Origin: Aldehydirespirator sp965203635
Lineage (GTDB): Bacteria > Actinomycetota > Acidimicrobiia > Acidimicrobiales > Aldehydirespiratoraceae
Assembly: GCA_965203635.1 (NCBI GenBank)
Contig: OZ241903.1
Span: 2,046,001-2,110,000 of the forward strand
Length of the DNA: 64,000 bases
Direction: 5' to 3'
The notes under the pieces were generated by a model. It searched no databases, was not told the origin of the DNA, and saw only the letters and a list, made by a program, of their open reading frames with translations. Position numbers and translations under genes: made by a program. Positions within the stretch are counted from its first letter, which is position 1. Each line of letters begins with the position of its first letter. Positions 16,748 to 24,120 of the stretch are shown here, piece by piece.

Positions 16748-17956
16748 ATGATCCCGCTGCACGAGGCCCGGGCCCATGTGCTGGAGCGGGTCGAGGCCCT
16801 GCCCGCCCGCCGGTTCGATCTTGCCGAGGCGCTGGGCCTGGTGCTGGCCGAGCCCGTCTTCTCCTCCGAGCCGATCCCCGGCTTCGCCAACACCGCCATG
16901 GACGGGTACGCCCTGCGGGCCGGCGACACCCGGGGCGCGCCCGTCGAGCTGGACGTGGTCGGCACCATCGGCGCCGGCGACGACGGGTCCCTCCATGTCG
17001 GCTCGGGCCAAGCGGCCCGCATCATGACCGGCGCACCCATCCCCGACGGCGCCGACGCGGTGGTCAAGGTCGAGCTGACCCGCCGCCTCGACGGCTCCGA
17101 GGACCGGGTCCTGGTGGAGGCCAAGGTGAAGCCGGGCAACCATGTGCGCCGGCCGGGCGAGGACGTGGCCGCCGGCGAGCGGGTGCTGGAGCCGGGCGCG
17201 GTCGTGACCCCGGGCCGGGTGGGCCTGCTGGCCGCGGTGGGCGCCTACGAGGTCTCGGCCCACGGCCGCCCCCGGGTGGGGGTGCTCTCCACCGGCGACG
17301 AGCTCGCCGACACCGCGGGGCCGCTGCGCCGGGGCCAGATCCGAGACACCAACCGCCGCACGCTGCTGGGTCTGGTGGCCGAAGCCGGCTTCGAGGGGGT
17401 GGACCTGGGGATCGCCCGCGACGACCCCGCCGACATCGAGCGGGCCTTCCGCGCCGGTGCGACCTACTGCGACGCCGTGCTGTCGTCGGGGGGCGTGTCC
17501 ATGGGCGACTTCGACTACGTGAAGGTGGTGCTCGACGAGATCGGCGACATGAGGTGGATGCAGATCGCCATCAAGCCGGCCAAGCCGTTCGCCTTCGGGA
17601 TCGTCGACGGCGTCCCGGTGTTCGGCCTTCCCGGCAACCCGGTGTCGTCCATGGTGAGCTTCGAGCTGCTGGCCAAGCCCGGGCTGCGGGCCGTGGCGGG
17701 CCACGGCCCCGACGATCTCGGGCCGGTGCTGGTGCGGGCGGTAAGCGACGGCGATCTCGGCCATCGCAGCGACGGCAAGACCCACTATGTGAGGGTTGCC
17801 GCGCGGCGTGATGACCAAGGCGTGCTGAGGGTGAGGCGCTCGGGCGGGCAGGGGTCCCATCAGCTGGCCGCCATGACCCGGGCCGACGCGCTGGCGGTGG
17901 TGCCCGACGGCTCGCCGGCCGGTGAGGGCGACCCGGTAGACGTGATCCTGCTCTAG
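16748..17956 (+). CDS. moeA: Molybdopterin molybdenumtransferase MoeA
   Basis: Inserts molybdate into adenylylated molybdopterin. The 402-residue protein has FANTAMDGYAL and IMTGAPIPDGADAVV in the N-terminal part, the MoCF-binding domain VGVLSTGDEL...SGGVSMGDFDYVK, GLPGNPVSSMVSFELL, and the C-terminal domain IV with SGGQGSHQL. The ATG at 16748 is used; the alternative GTG at 16694 lies inside plsY. It is followed by moaA and moaC, so the window carries much of Moco synthesis, although no molybdoenzyme is encoded here. Confidence 0.95.
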   Translation: MIPLHEARAHVLERVEALPARRFDLAEALGLVLAEPVFSSEPIPGFANTAMDGYALRAGDTRGAPVELDVVGTIGAGDDGSLHVGSGQAARIMTGAPIPDGADAVVKVELTRRLDGSEDRVLVEAKVKPGNHVRRPGEDVAAGERVLEPGAVVTPGRVGLLAAVGAYEVSAHGRPRVGVLSTGDELADTAGPLRRGQIRDTNRRTLLGLVAEAGFEGVDLGIARDDPADIERAFRAGATYCDAVLSSGGVSMGDFDYVKVVLDEIGDMRWMQIAIKPAKPFAFGIVDGVPVFGLPGNPVSSMVSFELLAKPGLRAVAGHGPDDLGPVLVRAVSDGDLGHRSDGKTHYVRVAARRDDQGVLRVRRSGGQGSHQLAAMTRADALAVVPDGSPAGEGDPVDVILL

Positions 17957-17978
17957 GCGTCGGTTGCGTCGCGGCCGC

Positions 17979-17984
17979 TAGCCT
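17979..17984 (+). promoter_or_regulatory. -10-like TAGCCT giving a leaderless moaA start
   Basis: TAGCCT ends 7 nt before the moaA ATG at 17992. No ribosome site is seen in the 35-nt gap after moeA. Confidence 0.4.
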
Positions 17985-17991
17985 CGGGGCA

Positions 17992-18975
17992 ATGGCGAAT
18001 GATCTCGTCGACAGCTTCGGGAGAGTCCACCGGGATCTGAGGATCTCGGTGACCGACCGGTGCAACTTCCGGTGCACCTACTGCATGCCCGCCGAGGGCC
18101 TGGAATGGGTGCCCCGCGACGACCTGTTGACCTTCGAGGAGATCGCCCGGCTGGCGCGGATCATGGTCGAGCGCTACGGCGTCAACGGCATCCGGCTCAC
18201 CGGCGGCGAGCCCACCGTGAGGGCCAATCTGCCGGTGCTGGTGAAGATGCTGGCCGAACTGGACACCGATCTGGCCATGACCACCAACGGGGTGTCACTG
18301 CCGTTGCTGGCCGGCGAGCTGCGGGCCGCGGGCCTGCGACGGGTGAACGTTTCATGCGACTCGCTTCAGGAGTCGCGGTTCGCTGAACTGACCCGGCGCG
18401 ACAGCCTGTCCCGGGTGCTGGAGGGCATCGATGCCGCCATCTCCGCGGGCTTCGACCCCGTGAAGGTCAACTGCGTGGTCATGCGGGGCGTCAACGACGA
18501 CGAGATCGCCGACTTCGTCGACTTCGGGCGGCGCAAGGGGGTCGAGGTCCGCTTCATCGAGTTCATGCCCCTCGACGCCGACGGGATCTGGACCAACGAC
18601 CTGGTGGTCGGGGTGGACGAGATCCTGGCGCTCGTGAACGAGGCCCATCCGGTGGAGCCGGTCCAGCGCACTTCCGCGCCTGCGACGCGCTTCTGCTTCG
18701 CCGACGGCGTGGGCGCGGTGGGCATCGTGGCGTCCGTCAGCGACTCGTTCTGCTCGACCTGTGACCGGGTGCGCCTCACCGCCGACGGGCAGTTCCGCAA
18801 CTGCCTGTTCGCAGTGACCGAGACGGACGTGCGTGCGCTGCTCCGCGCCGGCGCCGGCGACGATGAGATAGCCACCGCGCTCGAGGAGTCCGTCGCGTCG
18901 AAATGGGCCGGCCACCAGATCAACCGGGTCCACTTCATCAAGCCCCGCCGATCGATGTCGCAGATCGGCGGCTAG
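17992..18975 (+). CDS. moaA: GTP 3',8-cyclase MoaA (radical SAM)
   Basis: First Moco step: with SAM and two 4Fe-4S clusters converts GTP to 3',8-cyclo-GTP. The 327-residue protein has the radical SAM CNFRCTYCMP motif (residues ~24-31), TGGEPTVR, and the C-terminal cluster ligands FCSTCDRVRLTADGQFRNCLF. The C-terminus ends MSQIGG, keeping the Gly-Gly needed by the family. moaC begins 9 nt later and completes the conversion to cyclic pyranopterin monophosphate. Confidence 0.96.
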   Translation: MANDLVDSFGRVHRDLRISVTDRCNFRCTYCMPAEGLEWVPRDDLLTFEEIARLARIMVERYGVNGIRLTGGEPTVRANLPVLVKMLAELDTDLAMTTNGVSLPLLAGELRAAGLRRVNVSCDSLQESRFAELTRRDSLSRVLEGIDAAISAGFDPVKVNCVVMRGVNDDEIADFVDFGRRKGVEVRFIEFMPLDADGIWTNDLVVGVDEILALVNEAHPVEPVQRTSAPATRFCFADGVGAVGIVASVSDSFCSTCDRVRLTADGQFRNCLFAVTETDVRALLRAGAGDDEIATALEESVASKWAGHQINRVHFIKPRRSMSQIGG

Positions 18976-18984
18976 AGGCAGTCG

Positions 18985-19458
18985 ATGGGCTTCACCCATC
19001 TCGACCCGCAGGGCCGGGCTCGGATGGTGGACGTGTCGTCGAAGGAGCCGACCCATCGGCGGGCGGTGGCCCGGGGCCGGGTGTGCATGGAGCCCGACGT
19101 GGCCGCAGCGTTGCGGGCCGGGGAGATCGGCAAGGGCGATGTGCTGGCCGTGGCCAGGGTGGCCGGTATCCAGGCCGCCAAGCGGACCTCCGAGCTCGTC
19201 CCCTTGTGCCACGGCCTGTCGGTGAACTCGGTCGCGGTGGACTTCGAGGTGGGCGACGACTGGGTGGGGATCGAGGCGCAGGTGGAGACGGTCGACCGGA
19301 CCGGCGTGGAGATGGAGGCGCTGACCGCGTGCAGCGTGGCCGCACTGACCATCTACGACATGTGCAAGTCGATGGACCGGTCGATGACGATCAGCGACAT
19401 CGCCCTGTGGGAGAAATCCGGCGGCCGGTCCGGGACCTACCGGCGCGAGGATTCCTGA
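18985..19458 (+). CDS. moaC: Cyclic pyranopterin monophosphate synthase MoaC
   Basis: Rearranges the MoaA product to cPMP. The 157-residue protein has FTHLDPQGRARMVDVSSKEPTHRRAVA, the conserved LCHGLSVNSV with the active-site His, VETVDRTGVEMEALTACSVAALTIYDMCKS and the conserved C-terminal lysine region. The partner positions for a hexamer are intact. moaD, moaE and mogA are not in the window. Confidence 0.95.
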   Translation: MGFTHLDPQGRARMVDVSSKEPTHRRAVARGRVCMEPDVAAALRAGEIGKGDVLAVARVAGIQAAKRTSELVPLCHGLSVNSVAVDFEVGDDWVGIEAQVETVDRTGVEMEALTACSVAALTIYDMCKSMDRSMTISDIALWEKSGGRSGTYRREDS

Positions 19459-19551
19459 ACCCTTCCGTTAGACATCCACCACTTGGCTTGTCATCGGTGC
19501 CATCCTTGTTGGGCCGTCGTCTGCATGTACGGGTCATTGAAGCAGCGGACG

Positions 19552-19568
19552 GTGCGCCTCGGGCGCAC
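19552..19568. terminator. 7-bp GC stem-loop between moaC and a membrane-protein gene
   Basis: GTGCGCC (19552-19558), loop TCG, GGCGCAC (19562-19568). It lies ~95 nt after the moaC stop, with no T run, so it could end the moa transcript or simply shape the next leader. The rest of the 162-nt gap holds nothing else recognisable apart from the GAGGAGGAAAG ribosome site. Confidence 0.35.
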
Positions 19569-19620
19569 TCGCAGCACTGTCGGTGATTTGATTCGTGCAT
19601 ACGAGGAGGAAAGACGACCC

Positions 19621-20103
19621 GTGACTCTGATCGTACTGACGGTGTTGGCCGCGGCTTGGCTCGGCTATTTCGCGCTGTGGTTCCGGGACAAGTGGTCCTC
19701 CCGGCCGCAGCGCAACGACGACCTGGACGGCTTCACCCCGTCCTTCGGTGCCTTGGCCTCCGGGGCGGTCCCCATCAGGAGCCTCGAGGAGGGCTCAAGA
19801 CCACGGGGGGACCTGTGGGAGTTGCCTCGGACACCCGAGCAGGCCCATCGCCGTCGCCGGCAGGTGGCCACGATGCTCGCCGCGCTGGCCCTCGCTTCGC
19901 TGCTGGCCGTTCCAGTTCTCGGGGCGACTGCGCTGGCCGTCCACGTGATGGTCGACGTGGTACTGCTGCTGTTCGCCTTCGGCTCGGTCCACCGCCAGCA
20001 GCCGCCGGCCATGAACTTGGCCGATGTGCGAGTGATCTATCCCGACCGGCCCACATCGAGCGATGCCGTGGCCACGCCTCTGGGGCGCGTCGCCAACGGC
20101 TGA
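19621..20103 (+). CDS. Small two-region membrane protein, unknown function
   Basis: A 160-residue protein starting at GTG 19621, chosen because a strong GAGGAGGAAAG site lies just upstream. It has an N-terminal membrane helix (TLIVLTVLAAAWLGYFALWF), a charged cytosolic loop with an RPRGDLWELPRTPEQAHRRRRQV segment, then one or two closely spaced helices (~85-122). The layout resembles uncharacterised actinobacterial membrane proteins. Its last 40 bases recur as an imperfect copy at 21434-21473. Confidence 0.75.
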   Translation: MTLIVLTVLAAAWLGYFALWFRDKWSSRPQRNDDLDGFTPSFGALASGAVPIRSLEEGSRPRGDLWELPRTPEQAHRRRRQVATMLAALALASLLAVPVLGATALAVHVMVDVVLLLFAFGSVHRQQPPAMNLADVRVIYPDRPTSSDAVATPLGRVANG

Positions 20104-20104
20104 C
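20065..20104 (+). repeat. Left arm of a 40-bp imperfect direct repeat
   Basis: 20065-20104 and 21434-21473 match at 35 of 40 positions and both end with a TGA stop in the same phase (AVATPLGRVANG and AVAMPLRRVAGG). Together they bracket the minus-strand beta-lactamase-fold gene. Confidence 0.6.
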
Positions 20105-20108
20105 ACGT

Positions 20109-21239
20109 CTACAGGCTGGCGAGGGCCGCCTGGATGATCCGGAGGCCGCGGGGGTCGCCGAGGGCGTCGGGCGCCATGCGGTTCATCACGTAGGCGACGC
20201 TGGCCCGGGCGTCGAGGTCGATCACGGCCAGCGAGCCGCCCATGCCGCCCCAGAACATCTGGCCCGGAGCCAGAGCAAGGTCGCCGATCTGCAATCCGAA
20301 GCCGAGGCCGTGGCGCAGCCGCACGCCCAGGACCTGGTCGATGCCGTCGGTCTGCTCCTGTAGGGCGCGGCGGGCGCCGGCCTCAGACAGCAGCCGGACG
20401 CCGTCGAGGGCGCCTCCGCAGGCCAGCGCGGCGTGGATGCGGGCCACTGAGCGGGCGTTGCCGAACCCGCCGGAGGCGGGAAGTTCCGCGGCGCGCCACT
20501 CGCGGGTGGCGGGCTCGTCGCCGGTGCGGTGGACGCTCAGGAAGGCGCGCACCCCGATCTCGCCGACCTCGACCTCCTCGCCGCCGACGATGAGCGTCTG
20601 CGGGGCCTGCGGGCTCACCAGGTCAGACACCCGGTGGTCCTCGGACGCGGGCAGGCTCATCCAGAAGTCGGCCCCGAGCGGTTGGGCCACCTCGGTGCGG
20701 AACCACTCGGCCATGCGCCGGCCGGTGACCCGGTAGAGGATCTCGCCCAGCAGGTTGCCCTGGGTCACGGGGTGATACCCCGACGCGGTGCCCGGCTCCC
20801 ACCACGGCGCCTGGGCCGCGAGGTTGGCGGCCGCAGCCTCGAGGTCATAGAGCTGCTCCACAGCAATGGGCGGGTCGAAGCCCGGCAGCCCCGCGGTGTG
20901 GGCCATCACATGGCGCACCAGCACGTCCTCTTTGCCGTTTTGGGCGAACTCGGGCCAGTACCGCGCCACCGGGGCGTCGAAGTCCAGCTCGCCCCGGTCG
21001 GCCAGCATCAACATGCACGTCGCGGCCATCGTCTTGGTCGTCGAGTAGACGTTGACGATCGTGTCGCGACGCCACGGGTTGCCGTCGCCGTCGGCGTCGC
21101 CGGCCCAGACGTCAACCACGAACTCGCCGTCCACGGTGACCGCCGCGGACGCGCCCAACTCCAACCCCTCAACGAAGTTCGCCTCGAACGCGTCGCGCAC
21201 CGGCGCGAACTCGGGACTGCAGATGCCGTTGATCCTCAT
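20109..21239 (-). CDS. Serine beta-lactamase-fold hydrolase/esterase
   Basis: A 376-residue class C beta-lactamase/EstB-type protein. The Ser-x-x-Lys nucleophile motif is STTK in VNVYSTTKTMAA; YHPVTQGNLLGE fits the Tyr-containing second motif; the C-terminal GMGGSLAVIDL replaces KTG. No signal peptide is seen, so it is probably a cytosolic esterase or peptidase and not a resistance enzyme. The start MRINGI at 21239 is preferred because homologues begin there, but three or four extra in-frame ATGs precede it in 18-bp tandem repeats and could add 6 to 22 residues. Confidence 0.85.
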   Translation of the reverse strand: MRINGICSPEFAPVRDAFEANFVEGLELGASAAVTVDGEFVVDVWAGDADGDGNPWRRDTIVNVYSTTKTMAATCMLMLADRGELDFDAPVARYWPEFAQNGKEDVLVRHVMAHTAGLPGFDPPIAVEQLYDLEAAAANLAAQAPWWEPGTASGYHPVTQGNLLGEILYRVTGRRMAEWFRTEVAQPLGADFWMSLPASEDHRVSDLVSPQAPQTLIVGGEEVEVGEIGVRAFLSVHRTGDEPATREWRAAELPASGGFGNARSVARIHAALACGGALDGVRLLSEAGARRALQEQTDGIDQVLGVRLRHGLGFGLQIGDLALAPGQMFWGGMGGSLAVIDLDARASVAYVMNRMAPDALGDPRGLRIIQAALASL

Positions 21240-21309
21240 GTCCCCATCATGGCTCATATCCCCATCATGGCTCATGTCCCCATCATGGCTCATGTCCCCC
21301 ATCATGGCT
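21237..21309 (-). repeat. 18-bp tandem repeat carrying in-frame start codons
   Basis: Nearly four copies of ATGAGCCATGATGGGGAC read into the beta-lactamase-fold gene. Each carries an in-frame ATG preceded by GGGGA, giving M-S-H-D-G-D repeats. The outermost copy has one extra base, so only the inner units stay in phase with each other. Confidence 0.9.
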
Positions 21310-21433
21310 TACACACCCGCTAGCCGGGGGTGGGGCGGTGGTCGTCTATCGGGTACAGGCAGATGCCGTGGTCATTGCCCGGCACTGGGAACGGGTGCGG
21401 CTTGGTGCAGGGGTACTCGAAGGCCAGGTTGTG

Positions 21434-21473
21434 GCGGTGGCCATGCCTCTGCGGCGCGTCGCCGGCGGCTGAC
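21434..21473 (+). repeat. Right arm of the 40-bp direct repeat, end of a short open frame
   Basis: A 44-codon frame from a GTG at 21338 to TGA at 21472 ends in this arm (VVAVAMPLRRVAGG). It may be a remnant of a second copy of the small membrane-protein gene, or another short gene. The remaining ~130 nt up to the tRNA hold nothing else I can support. Confidence 0.5.
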
Positions 21474-21548
21474 GCTTCCTCAGGCGATCCATGTCCGGCG
21501 CCGTGGTCCGGTGTGGGAGGTCGCGCCGCTAAACTCGCTCGTTCCCGC

Positions 21549-21622
21549 GGGGGTGTAGCTCAGTTGGCTAGAGCGCCTCGGTCGCATCGAGGAGGCCAGG
21601 GGTTCGAATCCCCTCACCTCCA
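21549..21622 (+). tRNA. tRNA-Ala (anticodon CGC)
   Basis: Folds as a standard cloverleaf: acceptor GGGGGTG/CACCTCC including the G3:U70 pair that identifies alanine tRNAs, D stem GCTC/GAGC, anticodon stem CCTCG/CGAGG with loop GTCGCAT (anticodon CGC, reads GCG), T arm AGGGG-TTCGAAT-CCCCT, discriminator A. The CCA end is not encoded. Confidence 0.95.
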
Positions 21623-21641
21623 CCGCAGAGCCAATCGCTGG

Positions 21642-22133
21642 TCAGGGTTGGGTGTTCGCGGCGACGAGGTCGGCGACGTTGCGCAGAAGGACGGAGTGCA
21701 GGGCGAGCAGCGTCTCGGTCCGGCGGACGGCATCGATGGCGGCGATCCGCTGGAGAATCTCGTGTAGGTCGTCGTTGGTGGCCGCCACGATCCTCACGAG
21801 GAGGTCGCCACGTCCGGTGACGGTGTACATCTCCAGGACCTCGTCGATCTCGGACAGTGCCCTCAGGGTGTGCTCGTGCGCTCCCTGGGCGATGGTGAGC
21901 GTCGTGAAGGCGCAGACGTCCAATCCGGCGGCGCGGGGGTCGATATCGGGGCCGTATCCAAAGATCACTCGCCTGGCCTCCAAGCGCCTGATGCGATCGC
22001 GCACCGTCCCCCGGGCGAGACCGGTCAGCCGGGATATTTCCGACGCGCTGATGCGGGGCTTCCAGCGCAGGATGCCGATCAGCCTGCGATCGGTGTCGTC
22101 CAGCGAAATGCGCAAATCGCGTCTCTCGGGCAT
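21642..22133 (-). CDS. Lrp/AsnC-family transcriptional regulator
   Basis: A 163-residue regulator. The N-terminal winged HTH (LDDTDRRLIGILRWKPRISASEISRLTGLARGTVRDRI) is followed by the RAM/ACT-like ligand domain (VLEMYTVTGRGDLLVRIVA). The start at 22133 has an AGGAGAGG site 8 nt upstream. It is divergent from the HPPD-like gene, with an A/T-rich dyad between them, so it probably controls both itself and that gene in response to an amino acid; aromatic substrates are suggested by the neighbour. Confidence 0.9.
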   Translation of the reverse strand: MPERRDLRISLDDTDRRLIGILRWKPRISASEISRLTGLARGTVRDRIRRLEARRVIFGYGPDIDPRAAGLDVCAFTTLTIAQGAHEHTLRALSEIDEVLEMYTVTGRGDLLVRIVAATNDDLHEILQRIAAIDAVRRTETLLALHSVLLRNVADLVAANTQP

Positions 22134-22158
22134 GTCTAGAGCCTCTCCTGCCCTCATA

Positions 22159-22197
22159 ATGGTCAGTTGTCTGAAATATTTTAGACAGATTGACCAT
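22159..22197. promoter_or_regulatory. Nested dyad in the Lrp/HPPD-like divergent promoter
   Basis: Outer arms ATGGTCA (22159-22165) and TGACCAT (22191-22197) enclose inner arms TGTCT (22168-22172) and AGACA (22083-style partner at 22083+100, i.e. 22183-22187). The centre GAAATATTTT is A/T-rich, as in Lrp-type sites. It is placed between the divergent starts and is the probable binding site of the Lrp protein. Confidence 0.65.
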
Positions 22198-22276
22198 GAA
22201 TGTTGCGAATCAGAGATCAGATCGCTCATATGAGGTCTGACCCAACGACAGCCTGCAGCACAAGGGAGGCCGCGCC

Positions 22277-22897
22277 ATGGCACACCTCAAGAAGATCGAT
22301 CACATCACCTACGCCTGCGAGAAGGGCTCGATCGAGCGTTGGGCGTGGTTCCACATCGAGGTCGAGGGCGGGACGCTCATCAACCGGATCGACGACGTGC
22401 GTCCCGATGATCCCGACTCGAGCATGAAGCTCTGGTGCATCGACTTCGGGGACTTCGGGGTAGCGCTGATCGAGGGCATCGACCGGGCCGAGCGTTCCCA
22501 GGTGACCAAGTTCGTCGAACGCCACGGCGACCACTCATGCCAGCACGTCGCCTACGAGACCTACGACCTCGACGGGTTCACCGCGCATGTCCAGCAGATG
22601 GGAGGATCAGTGCGGGGCCCCAAGCTGGTGCGCCACGACGGGTTCGGGGTGCTCGAGCAGCTCTTCGCCCGGGGCTACACCGAAGGCGAGGCGGACGAGG
22701 TGCCGTTCCCGGAGTACGTGCAGCGCCCCGAGCCCGGAGCCGGTGACGGGGTTGCCATCACCTTCGCGGCCGAGACCGGGCAGGGCTTCTATGCGCAGAT
22801 CGCCGACGCGGTGGCGGAGGACGACCACGAGCCGTTCTTCGACTTCTCCGCCATGCCCCCGCACTGGACCGTCCCCGAGCCCGCGCCCCAGGTCTGA
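22277..22897 (+). CDS. VOC protein resembling the N-terminal part of 4-hydroxyphenylpyruvate dioxygenase
   Basis: A 206-residue protein starting MAHLKKIDHITYAC after a GGGAGG site. IDHITYAC...WAWFHIEVEGG, then GVALIEGIDRAERSQVTKFVERHGDHSCQHVAYET, matches the HPPD/VOC pattern in which His residues of DHITY and HVAYET bind iron. It is about half the length of full HPPD (~350-400 aa), so it may be a single-module VOC enzyme on an aromatic or keto acid. The divergent Lrp regulator supports a role in amino-acid catabolism; the exact reaction is unknown. Confidence 0.7.
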   Translation: MAHLKKIDHITYACEKGSIERWAWFHIEVEGGTLINRIDDVRPDDPDSSMKLWCIDFGDFGVALIEGIDRAERSQVTKFVERHGDHSCQHVAYETYDLDGFTAHVQQMGGSVRGPKLVRHDGFGVLEQLFARGYTEGEADEVPFPEYVQRPEPGAGDGVAITFAAETGQGFYAQIADAVAEDDHEPFFDFSAMPPHWTVPEPAPQV

Positions 22898-22943
22898 ATT
22901 GGCAGCGGAGAGTGCCGAAAAGGGCGCTGGTCGCTGCCAATTC
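22896..22943. terminator. Long stem-loop between convergent VOC and AraC genes
   Basis: GAATTGGCAGCG (22896-22907) and CGCTGCCAATTC (22932-22943) form a perfect 12-bp stem that starts on the VOC stop codon. AGTGCC and GGCGCT make an inner stem with one G-T pair around GAAAAG. It serves both directions but has no U tract. Confidence 0.6.
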
Positions 22944-22949
22944 GCGTGG

Positions 22950-23876
22950 CTAGGTGCGGTCTGCGATCAGAACCTTGGCCCGCCTGGCCGTCTCCGAGGG
23001 CAGCTCGCCGAACAGGTCGTGGTAGTCGCCCGAGAAGCGGCCGAGATGATGCAGGCCGCTGCTGGTGGCCGCCCGGCTCACTGAGTGCCGGCCGCTCTCT
23101 AGCAGGCGGCGGGCGTTGTTGAGTCTGAGCAGCTTGTGGAACCTCGCCGGGCTCACCGAGACGCACGTGTCGAATGCCTGCTCGAGGGTGCGGCGAGACG
23201 TCCCCACCCGGGACGCCATCTCCGGCATCGACAGCGGCTCCCCGAGCGCATCCAGCATCACGTCGCGGGCCGCCCGGTACAGCTGGATCGAGCTGTGTGA
23301 CGATCCCTGCGCCGCACTCGGCGCGGTCAGCAGCTCGAGCATCAAGCCGTGCACCACCGACCGGGGCACCGCGATGCTCCGCGAGGCCGCATCCCAGGAA
23401 CGCAGGACGTTGGCCGCCACCGCCCGGAATTTCCGGCTCAGCTCTCGATCGGCCACCCGGCGGACCCGCCCGGACTGCTGGTTCGACAGCCGGCGCAGCG
23501 GCAGCGCGGCCGCCGACTCCAGTGACAGGCTGAACACGGCTGGCTCCACCCCGGCATCCACGACAGCCTCGTAGGCGCCCCCCGGTCCCACCAGCAGCAC
23601 GTCGTCCATGGTGAACGGCGATCCGTTCGAGACGGAGTGGCCGGGGTCGGTCAGCAACACCACCGCGCTGAGCACCCCGGAAGGCCCGGCACCCTGCTGG
23701 CCCAGCCGGCGGTTGGTGCGCTCGACGAAGATCCCCACCTCATCGCTGTCGCAGGCCAGGAACGCGCCGTCGTAGGACCCGCAGTCCAACTGCTGGTAGG
23801 CCTGATCGAAGCCGGTCAGCTGCTGGGCTTGGTGGTCGATGTTCGTGTACCGCTGGAACGTCGCCGCGGCCCGCAT
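22950..23876 (-). CDS. AraC-family transcriptional regulator
   Basis: A 308-residue regulator. Residues ~1-200 form a ligand/dimer domain of the AraC-binding-like type (MDDVLLVGPGGAYEAVVDAGVEPAVFSLSLE). The C-terminus is a double HTH: MPEMASRVGTSRRTLEQAFDTCVSVSPARFHKLLRLNNARRLL and a second helix set ending HLGRFSGDYHDLFGELPSETARR. It is divergent from the alpha/beta hydrolase and Liv transporter genes, with a row of 21-bp-spaced motifs in the gap, so it is the likely regulator of that operon. Confidence 0.9.
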   Translation of the reverse strand: MRAAATFQRYTNIDHQAQQLTGFDQAYQQLDCGSYDGAFLACDSDEVGIFVERTNRRLGQQGAGPSGVLSAVVLLTDPGHSVSNGSPFTMDDVLLVGPGGAYEAVVDAGVEPAVFSLSLESAAALPLRRLSNQQSGRVRRVADRELSRKFRAVAANVLRSWDAASRSIAVPRSVVHGLMLELLTAPSAAQGSSHSSIQLYRAARDVMLDALGEPLSMPEMASRVGTSRRTLEQAFDTCVSVSPARFHKLLRLNNARRLLESGRHSVSRAATSSGLHHLGRFSGDYHDLFGELPSETARRAKVLIADRT

Positions 23877-23930
23877 GGATTGGACAGTAGGGCTCCCGGC
23901 GAGGGTCTGTCCAGGGTCGGCTGCGCAAAA

Positions 23931-24014
23931 CGGACAAAGAATCGCCCAATCCGGACAGCAGTCGCCGCTTGGCGGACAGGAGCTGTCGCTCGGTGGATAG
24001 CCGCGCCGGCCTCC
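23931..24014 (+). promoter_or_regulatory. Four direct repeats at exact 21-bp spacing, candidate AraC sites
   Basis: CGGACA occurs at 23931, 23952 and 23973 and TGGATA at 23994, always 21 bp apart (two helical turns). Units 2 and 3 share a longer match (CGGACAG.AG..G.CGCT.GG). They lie in the 244-nt gap between the AraC regulator and the hydrolase/Liv genes. A fifth GGACAG is at 23882. Confidence 0.6.
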
Positions 24015-24120
24015 AGAGATTGCCATGGACTGTGCCATTTCCCTCGCCGCGCGGCGCGGGCCGCCGTTGCAGCCCGCGCCGCGGGGCTTCGGGCATCCAA
24101 AGACATCGAGGAGTCGAACC

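Noticed and set aside
20109..21239. Antibiotic-resistance class C beta-lactamase
   Set aside because: No signal peptide and no KTG motif; the family is dominated by esterases and peptidases.
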